Shown one piece after another: positions 11,122 through 20,489 of a DNA stretch of 64,000 nt. The DNA is from Trissonchulus latispiculum (lineage: Eukaryota; Nematoda; Enoplea; Enoplida; Ironidae), in the NCBI GenBank assembly GCA_030248195.1, contig JASAND010005314.1, forward strand, positions 30,366-94,365, written 5' to 3'. The position numbers and the translations under genes were made by a program. Positions within the stretch are counted from its first letter, which is position 1. The number at the start of each line of letters is the position of its first letter. Under the pieces are notes generated by a model, which worked only from the letters and a program-made list of their open reading frames with translations, did not search any database and had not been told where the DNA came from.

Positions 11122-12159
11122 AATTTCTTGGCCGTTTCGGCTTCCAATTTTTCAACACGAATTTTCAAGTCTTTCATGGCCTTTTCGGCTTCTGCAATGG
11201 CGGCGGGAGCATTTTTCTCTCTCATGAAATTTTGTTCAAGAAGAGACGGATAGGCTTCGCCTGGGTATTCTCCCTCGGCCTGCAGGGCCTTTTCAAGTAT
11301 TACAGCCAGTTGGCACCAGAACTTTCAAATCATTTCTCAAACCGAACCAAAATAAACGTAATTTTAAAAGTTCAAGTTGTTGGTCACTAAAACCATCCTC
11401 CTCCAAACTCATTCTGGCACTGCAATTCCAGCGCTTCAAATATATTATCCGTAACAGTTTCTCCCTTCTCTTGTTTAACTTGGAACATTAAAGAGGAGAC
11501 ATGTAAAAGCGGTGTGCGGAGGGGTCATTACCATAGGTTAACGCGGGGGGGGGGTCTGGGGGGGGGGTCCAAGCCCCCCCCAGCCCGGACAAGGTACAAG
11601 ACCTATCACCGTCGCCGGAGTTTTTTATCTAAAATGCTTAATTTTTTAGGAAACTCGGGCAAAATTTTGAAATTTTTTCCAAAAATTGAAGAGTTTTTGC
11701 AAATTTTGATAAAAAATTGCAAATTTTAATAAAATTAGCGTTAGTTTTTCTTAAACTTTAAAAAATTTATTGTTAAGGTACAAGCCCCCCTGAAAATTTT
11801 TGTTCAAGGTACAAGCCCCCTCAAAATTTTTTGCGGACAAGCCCCCCTCAGGACCCGACCCTATGTTAATGTATGGTCATTACCCTTTTGGCGGCAGCAA
11901 CCAACTCATCCCTGGTGCCTCGATAAGCTTTGGGCATCACGCGAAACAATTCCAGGGCCCTCCCAAGCAAAAAACTTGAAAAGGTTAAAATAGTCTGCCC
12001 TTCATCAAAACTCATAATCTGGCAGAACCGCTCATAGTGCTCAACATGCTAAGTCTCCTTAGCGAACCAAGTCTTTAATCCAGTGCTAGAACTGTTTGAG
12101 CCAGGAAGAGCAAGCAAAACTATGTATGAGTCACGAACTTTTAGCTTTGAGTCACGCAT
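11122..12159 (-). pseudogene. Degenerate gag-like relic of an LTR-type retroelement
   Basis: Three blocks on the minus strand read like a retrotransposon Gag capsid region: about 12060-11885 (with LTFSSFLLGRALELF), 11488-11330 (with QEKGETVTDNIFEALELQC and FWFGLRNDLKVLVP), and 11300-11122 (a charged, coiled-coil-like tail ending in a stop). The motifs fit the gag order of Ty3/gypsy-like elements (a hydrophobic L.G.A block, then a GE-V block, then F..GLR). The relic is broken by an in-frame stop near 12049, frame changes, and a 342-bp insertion at 11533-11874. No protease or reverse transcriptase follows. The assignment is by pattern, not by search. Confidence 0.6.
11533..11874. mobile_element. 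342-bp insertion with 10-bp target duplication
   Basis: The decamer GGTCATTACC occurs at 11523-11532 and again at 11875-11884, exactly bracketing a segment that interrupts the gag-like frame. The insert has loosely inverted ends (ATAGGTTAAC against the complement of ATGTTAATGTAT). It carries a long G tract with GGTCTGG, a C-tract run, and two lines of AAGGTACAAGCCCCCCT, so it belongs with the G/C-tract repeats elsewhere in the window. It has no coding capacity. Confidence 0.7.
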
Positions 12160-13505
12160 GGGTCGAAATTGACGTTTTTATTGGTTCGCCAAAAGTCGAA
12201 GGAATCGTGGCGAACATCCAAAAATCGTGGCGAACCAATTTTTGAGTTATTAGTTCATTTTGTGTCAGCTAATAGTCCTTCAAGAGTACCCCATGAGTCA
12301 CTCTTTAGAATTCAACGAAATTTCAAATGATTTTTAATTAGAATTACTAATAAAAATGTTAGCTCTAATTTACTTAAAGGGTGAAATGGTCCGCTCACCT
12401 AACATGGGCAGTGCTGAGAATAAAATCGTGGTTATCCCAGGAAAACGCTAAACTTTGTTTTTCTATTTGCCACGTTTTAGTTGCAGCACCAGAGTCACCT
12501 GTCGAACATACTGCTTTATATAGCACCAAATGGTTGAAAAAAATTGAATTTTTGTACATGTAGGGATTGCCAAGTCGTGACTGCGTCCGCTCACCGAAAA
12601 TAGGGTGACTTTACCCCAAAATGCAGGTTATCCCAGGTTGTCCTATTTTTTCAAATTGGGTAAAAAGCTATTTGTGGCGAGAAAACGAATGTTGTGGGCT
12701 TGTGAATGGCTGTTTTTTATAAATTTTCTCGGAACATTTATCTAATTCCTAAATTATAGGAACTAATTGTCTCTATTTTACGTAATTTGATGCATTTGAT
12801 TGACAATGCTTTGATAAAGTATCACCTTGTGAAAGCGTCGCAGCCATTCAGAAACCCACAACATTCGTGTTCTCGCAAAGAATAGCTGTTTACCCAATTC
12901 AAAAAATTAGGACAACCTGTGATAACCTAAATTTTGGAGTAAAGTCACCCTACTTTCGGTCAGCGGACGCAGTCACGACTTAGCAATCCCTACATGTACA
13001 AAAATTCAAATTTTTCAACCATTTGGTGCAATTTAAGGCTGCGTCCAGGAAAGTATATTCGACGGTGGCTCTGGCACTGCAAATTAAAACGTGGCAAATT
13101 GAAAACCAAAGTTTCGCTTTTTCCTATCCCGATTTTATTCCCAGCACTGCTCATGTTAGGTGAGCGGACCATTTCACTCTTTAAGCAAATTAGAGCTAGC
13201 ATTTTTATATTCTAATAAAAATTCCTCTTTTCTTTGAAATTTCGTTAAATTCTAAAGAGTGAGTCATGGAGCACTCTTGAACGACTATCAGCTGACACAA
13301 AATGAACTAATAACTCAAAAATTGGTTCGCCAGGCTACTTTTGGCGAACCAATAAAAAAGTCAACCGTTTAGTCGAACCATGCGTAACTCAAAGCTAAAT
13401 GTTCGTGACTCATCCACAGTTTTGCTTGCTCTTCCTGGATCAAACAGTTCCAGCGCTGGATCAAAGAGTTTCGCTAAGGAGACACACGTTCAGCATGCTC
13501 ATCAA
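12046..13505. repeat. Head-to-head inverted duplication containing the gag start on both arms
   Basis: The left arm (about 12046-12715) and right arm (about 12840-13505) are inverted copies of each other with scattered differences and a central spacer of about 130 bp. The outer end of each arm encodes the same N-terminal peptide pointing outward (with VRDSYIVLLALPGSNSS on the left arm), and each has the FAKET motif. On the left the frame leads into the gag-like relic; on the right the similarity ends shortly after 13500. The simplest reading is two copies of the 5' end of one retroelement in divergent orientation. A TIR DNA transposon is the alternative. Confidence 0.7.
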
Positions 13506-13877
13506 AAAACACGGATGCATGTGCGTGGTAAACAGGCACTGAAATGTATGCTACAGCCACACCCTGGGCTCGAATTGCCGAATGAAATTCATTTAGAGTT
13601 TCTGTTAATTTACTGAGCGCTCAGTTTTCTGCGCTTTAACTTCTGTCACTTTCCCTATCAGAGTTGATATTTTCGGGAACCTCGTGTTCCTCTGGATCAG
13701 ACATCTTTTAGGCATTTTGGTAATTCAGACAATTTTGCCAATTCAGTTAACAAGTAGTTTGCGAGAGTTCAAGGAAGTTAAAGAATTAACTTTTCCAAAA
13801 TTTTGTTTGTCTCACTCACACCCTTATCATAGGTATGTAAGTAATTCTAACGGTCACGCTCACAAACAATCAATTCC

Positions 13878-14712
13878 GGTTATGGCACAGTCCTGTTACG
13901 GCACTAAATTTCAGTTTTGTTATGGCACTCTTGGAGTTCTGTTATGGCACTAGTGAGTTTTGTTATGGCACTCTTGAGGTCTGTTATGGCACCAGAACGT
14001 CCATTTATGACACTGATAAAGTTCATTGATACCAACACAGGATACAGTAAGTCGTTTTGGTCCAAAATTAAGTATATTGTATAGCTGGCTCAGTATTTAA
14101 GTTATGTACAATCTGCAGTTAAGTTGTGCAAATGTACCTTTTCTGTTTCTGTCTATAGATTTAAATTATTTGAAGCAGTATCTATGTTTTATGTTTTCAA
14201 AGTTTCGAAACTTTCTCTTTTCTACACTGTCTTAATAGTGTAGATATTCATATTTAGCTTCTTTCGCTAAAACATCGTCGTCCAAATATGGTAAAGATAA
14301 TTTGGGACAGCCTGGTAAATCCGGATCATCAGTACTTGTTCAGCTGCAAGAAAGACAGGCCAAAGAAGCTATTGGAAATGCATTGTTGTTTTGCCGTTGT
14401 GGTTGCTTTGCCGTTGTGGTTGCTTTGCCGTTGTTGTTGTTTTGTCGTTCTTGTTGTTAGAACTTGTCAAAATCATTTGTCAAGAAATTTGATGCGAAAT
14501 GTAAAAAAATTAAAATTAACTGACTAGTAATATAGACGAGTGCCATAACCTATCTTACGAGTGCCATAACAGATCTTACTAGTGCCATAGCAAGACTGCC
14601 GAGTGCCATAATAGACCTTTTGAGTGCCATAAATAGACCAGGGAGTGCCATAACAGTTCTAGTTAGTGCCATAACTGAACTAGTGCCAGAACAGATCTTA
14701 GTGTCATAACTC
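13878..14712. mobile_element. Element with inverted iteron arrays (GTTATGGCAC)
   Basis: Between 13878 and 14010 the motif GTTATGGCAC and close variants recurs about every 20-30 bp. Between 14540 and 14712 the complement GTGCCATAAC recurs in the same manner about nine times. The roughly 530-bp core between them has no gene: the 79-codon plus-strand frame there is leucine/valine/cysteine-rich from a TTGCCGTTGTGG repeat. Inverted ends built from short tandem repeats are known from Foldback/Galileo elements of the P superfamily; assignment to that group here is only by architecture. Confidence 0.65.
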
Positions 14713-15221
14713 ACAAACACACGCTGAAATAAAACAAGCACTTTAGGGTACGTATTGTAATGGAAAATAATTAATCAATTGATAATTATTTGAGATTAAA
14801 CAATATCAGGATTTCTCTCGTAAACCAGGGGGAAGTGAAATTCTGAAAACCAAACAAAATCAAACTAGTTTGTCACTTGCGAGTTCTTTTCAAAGGAAAA
14901 TCGACGGAGCCACTGGTTATATTCAATGAAACAACAAATTTGAATTCCAAGAAGTTTTGAATAATAAACAGTAAGTTAAATCGCGTCCTAAAATATTTCA
15001 CTCAGGCAAGCTCACATGTAATGATTCTAGTAGTCAAATATTTTAGATACTTTGGGTACTGAGAGGTCGTTTCACCTCTCAAACTTCCAACTTTAGTCTG
15101 TCAGCCCTTTCTAATCACACAAGTTTTGGGGGTTGGGCAAACTTGGTTATGCCAATTCGCAATTAGAACACTGGTTAAGTGGCTCAAGCCTCCTACGGCA
15201 AATATGTCAATCCACAAAGTT

Positions 15222-15320
15222 ACCTACTAATAAGCTGACCACTCAACGAAAGTTTGAGGTCAACTAATTCTACCTAGGCAAGGTTTCCGTAACTAAAATT
15301 CTGGTCCACCTCAAATCGAG
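15222..15320. repeat. Direct repeat, copy 2 (upstream of the Helitron relic)
   Basis: Same-orientation copy of 11004-11115 with the core CTACCTAGGCAAGGTTTCCG; similarity ends around the sequence CCTCAAATCGAGTCC. It lies about 170 bp before the first recognisable Helitron coding sequence. Confidence 0.65.
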
Positions 15321-15489
15321 TCCCGAATCTAACAAGGCAAACACGGATACCGGAATTAAACTGGCGATGATTTACTTTAGAGTCAGCGCATAATTGAGAT
15401 TCCGAAGTGCACTAACAAACTAACTACCAATAACTTTCAATAAGCAACGTTAACAAGATAATATATAGAAAGCGAACGAGTTAAAGTGT

Positions 15490-16704
15490 CAGCATTTCCA
15501 TCGCAGGTTCCAGATTCTGATGGATGAAATGATCCTCGGCCCTGACGGGATATTCGGGGAAGTTGAACACTGGGTCTGGAGGAAGGAATATCAAGCGCGG
15601 GGCGCCCCCCACATACATATGAAGCTTTGGATAAAGGGTGCTCCGGTGTATGGACGCGATCCTCCAGAAAAGGTCGTCGAGTTCATTGATAAATATTTGA
15701 CGTGCCGTCGACCTGACCCTGAAAGAGATCCTGTTATGCATCGTCTGGTTACGACTAAACAGATGCACACCTGCACTGGTAGCTGCAAGTAGCGGCCATT
15801 TGCCAAATTCAACTCCAATCAGAAAAAGTCTAAGGAATCTTCCGCTCTACGGTGTCGTTATTCCTTTCCTCGGCCAGAGAGCGAAGAGACAGTCCTTAAC
15901 ACCATAGAGGCAACTGTCAAGTCCAGGTACGGAGGGGGCAGAGTGGTAAAGTTTTACTATCTGAAACGGGACGGTTCCGAAATTTGGATCAATGACTTCA
16001 ACGCCGCTCTTCTAAATTCGTGGCCTGCGAATGTGGACGCGCAGTGCGTAAGCGAGAATTCCAAAGCTCTTAACATCTACATCACTTGCTACATTTCGAA
16101 GGAAGAGAAACAGGCAACGAAGATGGCGTGGGACGCAATTGACAAGGAGAAGAGCATTTACGGCCAGCTAAAGAGCATGGGATATAAGATCTTCCAGGAC
16201 AGAGAGATCGGAGCTTACGAGGCTGCTGATCTGCTGCTGGCTCAACCTCTCTGCGGTATGTCCTGCAAGGTTGAGTTTATTGGCGTTAATCCTCAGGCTA
16301 GGCGACGGCGGTGCTTGAAGAAGCATAAGGAGATTATGGAAATGGACGATCACGCCACTGACATCTACAAGGACAGCTGGATCGACGTCTACTATCCCAA
16401 CAGAGCTGACTCCCTCGAGAAGGTCAGCCTGCACGATCTCTTCAGGGACTATAACGTCCAGAAGTACTCTCCTCATGAGGACGGAATTCCGGAAAAGTTC
16501 CGCCAATATCCTCAGCTCAAGCGTATCAGGGGGTGCTTTGTGCCAAGGAGGACCAAGCCTTTGATCAAGTATGCGACCGTGCGTCCTCAGATATCCGAAG
16601 ATGAAAAAGAGCGCTACTTCCACAACCTGCTGATGCTCTTTGTGCCCTGGCGTTCTGAGGACGATATTAAGGGAGGAAAATCTCTTATGAAGAGGCTTTC
16701 TTAA
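15490..16704 (+). pseudogene. Helitron Rep (HUH endonuclease) region, 5'-truncated, one stop
   Basis: In one frame the region encodes QHFHRRFQILMDEM, then EYQARGAPHIHMKLW (the HUH metal-binding motif PHIH of Helitron Rep), DKYLTCRRPDPERDP, CRYSFPRP, and YITCYISKEE, which keeps the Y-x3-Y arrangement of the two Helitron catalytic tyrosines. Helitron Rep nicks and transfers single DNA strands in rolling-circle transposition. A single in-frame TAG at 15790-15792 splits it; the frame then continues unchanged to 16704. Near 16675-16685 one base appears to be missing, because the next frame upstream of 16710 carries the expected continuation. The N-terminal region before about 15490 is absent. Base composition is visibly GC-richer than the surroundings. 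Confidence 0.8.
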
Positions 16705-16709
16705 AGCTG

Positions 16710-19478
16710 GTGGACGATCCTGCTCATGAGTCTCTGAAGACGGCCGACTACATTGCCAAGGAGTTCCAGGAGGCCAGAGAGTTTATTGCCAAACTGCAAG
16801 AGGAAGCTCTGGCTCAGCAGGACGACGAAGAGGAAGACGAGGACGAGGACGTAGCTGCTCTTAATGCGGTCGGCGATGTTCGTCTGTTGCCTAGAATTGA
16901 TGAAGCTGGTTGCTCAGAGCAGACCCTTGCGGAGCGAGTCCAATCTCTAAACCAGGAGCAGTCGCAAATCTATACACTTGTCATGGACAGCGTGAGGGCG
17001 GCACAAGCAGGCAATCTAGCGAGTCCCTTGAGATTGTTTGTCAGCGGCGTTGCTGGTACAGGAAAGTCCCACGTCATCGAAACAATCAGATGCGCCGTGC
17101 ACTTAGAGTATGGCGAAGGCTCGGTTGCTATTGCCGCACCCACTGGTTTAGCAGCGTTGAACGTTTCAGGGGTGACTATCCACAGACTTCTGAAATTGCC
17201 GGTTCAGCACGGCGGGGACGCCGCCTTCTGGAGACTCCGAAAACAGGAAGAAAAGCTTTTGAAGACTGAACTGGAGGACGTCAAGGTATGGATCATCGAC
17301 GAGATCAGCATGGCGTCCAATGTGGTCCTTGGTTACGTTAGCAACCGGCTGAATCAATTGAAGGGGGCTTCCGAGGAAGATTTATTCGGAGGACCCAAGG
17401 TTGTCCTGGTTGTTTTTGGTGATCTGCTTCAATTACCGCCAGTTCGCAGCCAATTCTGCTTTGAACGGATCTCGGGCGCCACAATGCGGAAGGTCTTTGG
17501 GTCAGTGCCTGTGTCAAGCCATCTGTGGACAGAGTTCTCCTACTTCGAACTGGTGCAAAACATGCGGCAAGGAGATGACCTGGCGTTCGCCGAGCTTTTG
17601 GGCAGAGCTAGAGTTGGATCCTTGGAGGAGGCCGATATCCATAAGCTAGAAGGCCGAGTTCTGCTGAAGTACGACGGCGGAACTGTGGGCTTAGCCTCAG
17701 ACCTTCCTTCTGGCGGGACGTGTCAGGACTGCTCCATTGACGACGCTGTGGCCTACTTTCTTGATCTGTTTAGGAGGGATGGTCGCGCTCTTTGTCTGCT
17801 GCCGAAGAATGATGACGTCTTCGCATTCAATCGACAGGTTTTGGACAAACTAGGAATCCAGCCATTTACCGTTAGAGCCGACGACACAACAACAGCCTAT
17901 GGTCGAAGGAAGCAGCAGCGGCAGAAGCAAGCTCAAAAACGAAGGAAGCGGAAGAAGGCGTCTGAAACTGGCGGGCTAGAGGAAAATTTGGTCCTTGGCA
18001 TCGGGGCAAGGGTGATGCTAAGGAGGAACATCAATCTGGAGTTACGACTGGTCAATGGATCTCTGGGGACTCTGGAGAGTGTAAGGTACGGCGCCATTCG
18101 CGGGGAGCGGCACATTGAATGCCTGGTGATCAAGTTTGATGGACTTGACGATCCAGTACAGGTGTTCAGAGCGAGCGTACCGTTCGAGATTTCAAAAACG
18201 GTAGTTATCACCAGAAGCCAGTTCCCTGTGTCTCTTGCCTACGCTATCACAGTCCATAAAAGCCAAGGGCTGAGCCTCGACACTGTTATGGTAGATCTGG
18301 GGCCGAATTGCTTCGAGTCCGCTATGGGGTATGTGGCGCTGTCCAGATGCCGAAAAATGGAGAATCTCTACTTGCTGCGGTTCGACCGGCACCGTGTTTG
18401 GTGCAAGTCTGCCTGCTGTCGTGAGCACAACAGGCTGAGGTTGCTGTACAACAATCAGTTTCAGCCGAGCACACCACTTCCTCCTATGCCAACAGCTAAT
18501 CGGAGCAACAATGCTCAGGGTAGATCGCATCGCAGAGGTGGTGTGGATCTGGCAACCGCGTTTCGAAACATGCAGTCGCAGCCGGGAACTGCCCCTGTTG
18601 TCTCTGCTCAGCTTCCTTGTCCAGCTGAGAATGCAGGCCCTCTGAAACTCATCAATGGTCCTGGTGACAATGCGTGCTACTGCAACAGCGTTGTCCAAAC
18701 CATATTTGCCATGAAAGATCCGTTCGTCCGGCGGATTGATGGGTCCGATGCTCGCCGTCTGGTTGCTAGAAATCTAATCAGTCTTTTACACCGCTACCGC
18801 GACCGGCCTAACCTTGAGTATCCCTCTACTGCGATTAGGTGGGCTGTTGGTGGTGTATACAGGGGCAACGAAATGCATGATGCCGGAGAGCTACTGCGAG
18901 AAATCGTTCAGTTCCATCTGCCGAACGACTGCATTCACCTATTGGCCTATACTGTCACCACTAGATTCGTCTGTGAAACGCGAGGCTGCGGTCGTATCAG
19001 CTACGTATCAGAAGATGATCCAGCCCACGTTTACACGCTTTCGATGCCCCCTCACGGGCGTGTACAGTGGGACGAGTGGATCCAGCAAAAGTCTCGAGCG
19101 GAGGCGCTTTGCGATGGTTGCCGACGCAATTCCATCCGGAGATCGGAAGCTTCGGTCTCCCTTCTGCCTACGAATCAGTATATGGTTATTGAGATCAACC
19201 TCATCTACCATGACGGCACCTCCTTCCGACGTTCCAGTGGTTCTGTCACCGGCATGAGATCCGCTGGTGTGCGATTTGCCAACTGCCGCTTTAAGCCTGT
19301 GGTGGCTATCAAACACGTTGGAGAAACTCCTGATTCTGGACACTACACAGCCTTCATGAGGTCTAACGATGATTCTCGATGGTTGGAGATTTCCGATTCC
19401 ACATGGACATCGCACCAAACGCTGCCTCCTGGTCTTAAAGATATTCGCGTCCTCGTCCTGAAGAGGACGGATGCTTAA
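16710..19478 (+). CDS. Helitron Pif1-type helicase fused to a C19 ubiquitin-specific protease domain
   Basis: A 922-codon uninterrupted frame continuing the Rep region after a probable one-base deletion; the ATG at 16710 is simply the first in frame. Residues about 105-600 form an SF1B Pif1-like helicase: Walker A GVAGTGKS (about 112-119), AAPTGLAALNVSG, VWIIDEIS (Walker B), FGDLLQLPP, GARVMLRRN, and the C-terminal YAITVHKSQG and GYVALSR motifs. A basic KRRKRKK stretch lies near residue 415. Residues about 645-920 match a ubiquitin-specific protease: cysteine box NACYCNSVVQ (nucleophile at about 656), a zinc-ribbon C-x4-C and C-x2-C pair, and the histidine box SGHYTAFMR (His about 878) with a following SDSTW. 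All catalytic positions look present. Helitrons with OTU protease domains are described; a USP in this place is unusual. Either an element-encoded deubiquitinase or a captured host gene would explain it. Confidence 0.85.
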   Translation: MDDPAHESLKTADYIAKEFQEAREFIAKLQEEALAQQDDEEEDEDEDVAALNAVGDVRLLPRIDEAGCSEQTLAERVQSLNQEQSQIYTLVMDSVRAAQAGNLASPLRLFVSGVAGTGKSHVIETIRCAVHLEYGEGSVAIAAPTGLAALNVSGVTIHRLLKLPVQHGGDAAFWRLRKQEEKLLKTELEDVKVWIIDEISMASNVVLGYVSNRLNQLKGASEEDLFGGPKVVLVVFGDLLQLPPVRSQFCFERISGATMRKVFGSVPVSSHLWTEFSYFELVQNMRQGDDLAFAELLGRARVGSLEEADIHKLEGRVLLKYDGGTVGLASDLPSGGTCQDCSIDDAVAYFLDLFRRDGRALCLLPKNDDVFAFNRQVLDKLGIQPFTVRADDTTTAYGRRKQQRQKQAQKRRKRKKASETGGLEENLVLGIGARVMLRRNINLELRLVNGSLGTLESVRYGAIRGERHIECLVIKFDGLDDPVQVFRASVPFEISKTVVITRSQFPVSLAYAITVHKSQGLSLDTVMVDLGPNCFESAMGYVALSRCRKMENLYLLRFDRHRVWCKSACCREHNRLRLLYNNQFQPSTPLPPMPTANRSNNAQGRSHRRGGVDLATAFRNMQSQPGTAPVVSAQLPCPAENAGPLKLINGPGDNACYCNSVVQTIFAMKDPFVRRIDGSDARRLVARNLISLLHRYRDRPNLEYPSTAIRWAVGGVYRGNEMHDAGELLREIVQFHLPNDCIHLLAYTVTTRFVCETRGCGRISYVSEDDPAHVYTLSMPPHGRVQWDEWIQQKSRAEALCDGCRRNSIRRSEASVSLLPTNQYMVIEINLIYHDGTSFRRSSGSVTGMRSAGVRFANCRFKPVVAIKHVGETPDSGHYTAFMRSNDDSRWLEISDSTWTSHQTLPPGLKDIRVLVLKRTDA

Positions 19479-19489
19479 ACAGTGAGTTA

Positions 19490-19760
19490 TGCGTGACTGT
19501 TAATTGTAAGTATAAGGTTCGTCAGTAATAGCGGTAGCAAGCTTACTACACAGCGGTTGCAGAGATTACAGAAAATTTAGAACACTGTCTAGAAAAGGAA
19601 CGTTAGGTTTGCTTGCTATCGTTAGATGCTGCGGTCAACTTACATTTCTTCTTCTATATGTATCCAGCAGTTGAGTTGTATCCAGGCGAACAACAACATT
19701 GCACTAAACCTCCTTAATAGGCACTGTGGCGCAATGCACTTCATTCGTCCCACCCAGTTA
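19490..19760. other. Region beyond the Helitron coding end
   Basis: No gene. A Helitron 3' terminus (short hairpin followed by CTRR) would be expected hereabouts, but I could not identify one with confidence. Confidence 0.3.
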
Positions 19761-19764
19761 CTAG

Positions 19765-20125
19765 TTTTGGTTAGGTAAAGGTAAAGTGACCCCTGGAGAG
19801 AACTGCAACCTTCGGAAGGTTACAGGGTGCCGGTGCTTATCTCCGGATTCACAACCCGAAGGTAGGAGCGACAACTGTGATTTGACTACATCTGTGGAAG
19901 GGGGGTTAGCCCTTCGTGAGGCATTGCGCCAGAACACAGTCTCCTGTTACCTTGCCACCGCAGTGGTACCCATTTACCGACCATTTAAGGATTGACAGCT
20001 GGGGTTGGCTGGAGTCCAAGGCGAACCGATATGTAGTTAGTCCCTTGCTCAGGGGGATTTGGAAAGCCTTCGGGCAGCGGGGATTCGAACCTAGGACCGT
20101 AAGATCTTTAGTCGAACATTAGTTT
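19765..20125 (-). repeat. tRNA-derived SINE-like repeat
   Basis: On the minus strand the sequence from about 20125 contains a box-B-like GGTTCGAATCCCC (20086-20100 region) after a tRNA-like head, followed by a unique body. At its 3' side on that strand is a TTTACCTTTACC repeat near 19775-19790, which is typical of simple SINE tails. No protein-coding potential is claimed. Confidence 0.5.
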
Positions 20126-20489
20126 GGGTGTTACATTAATTAATTCGGTCTGGTGCTAAATTAGGCTATAGTGTAGCGTAAATGAGCACGCGTAGTGAAT
20201 ATGCGTGGCGTGATACGTGTCTTGTCACCTAGAAGCAAATCCTGTCCTTTATGGAGGATACGGGGCGTGTGGGACCTTTCTGTCTGTTTTGAGCTCTTGC
20301 GTACGACTTGGGCTAGGAGGACCTTCCTCTCTTTAAGGAACAACGTGCGAACAGTTTGGGGGGAAAGGGGTGTGACAATCCTTCTTCACCTGTGGCTTGG
20401 GTTCGTTTTCTACTCCGTTGCGGTTTTATATTCAGATGGTTGTTTGTTTTAGGTCACTCCTTTACTCCCCTTACTTCTAATTGTATATA

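Noticed and set aside
14288..14527. 79-codon plus-strand frame in the iteron element core as a transposase piece
   Set aside because: The Leu/Val/Cys-rich part comes from a TTGCCGTTGTGG tandem repeat; no transposase motif.
16168..19418. Several minus-strand frames across the Helitron
   Set aside because: They are shadows of the GC-rich coding strand, which carries all recognisable motifs.
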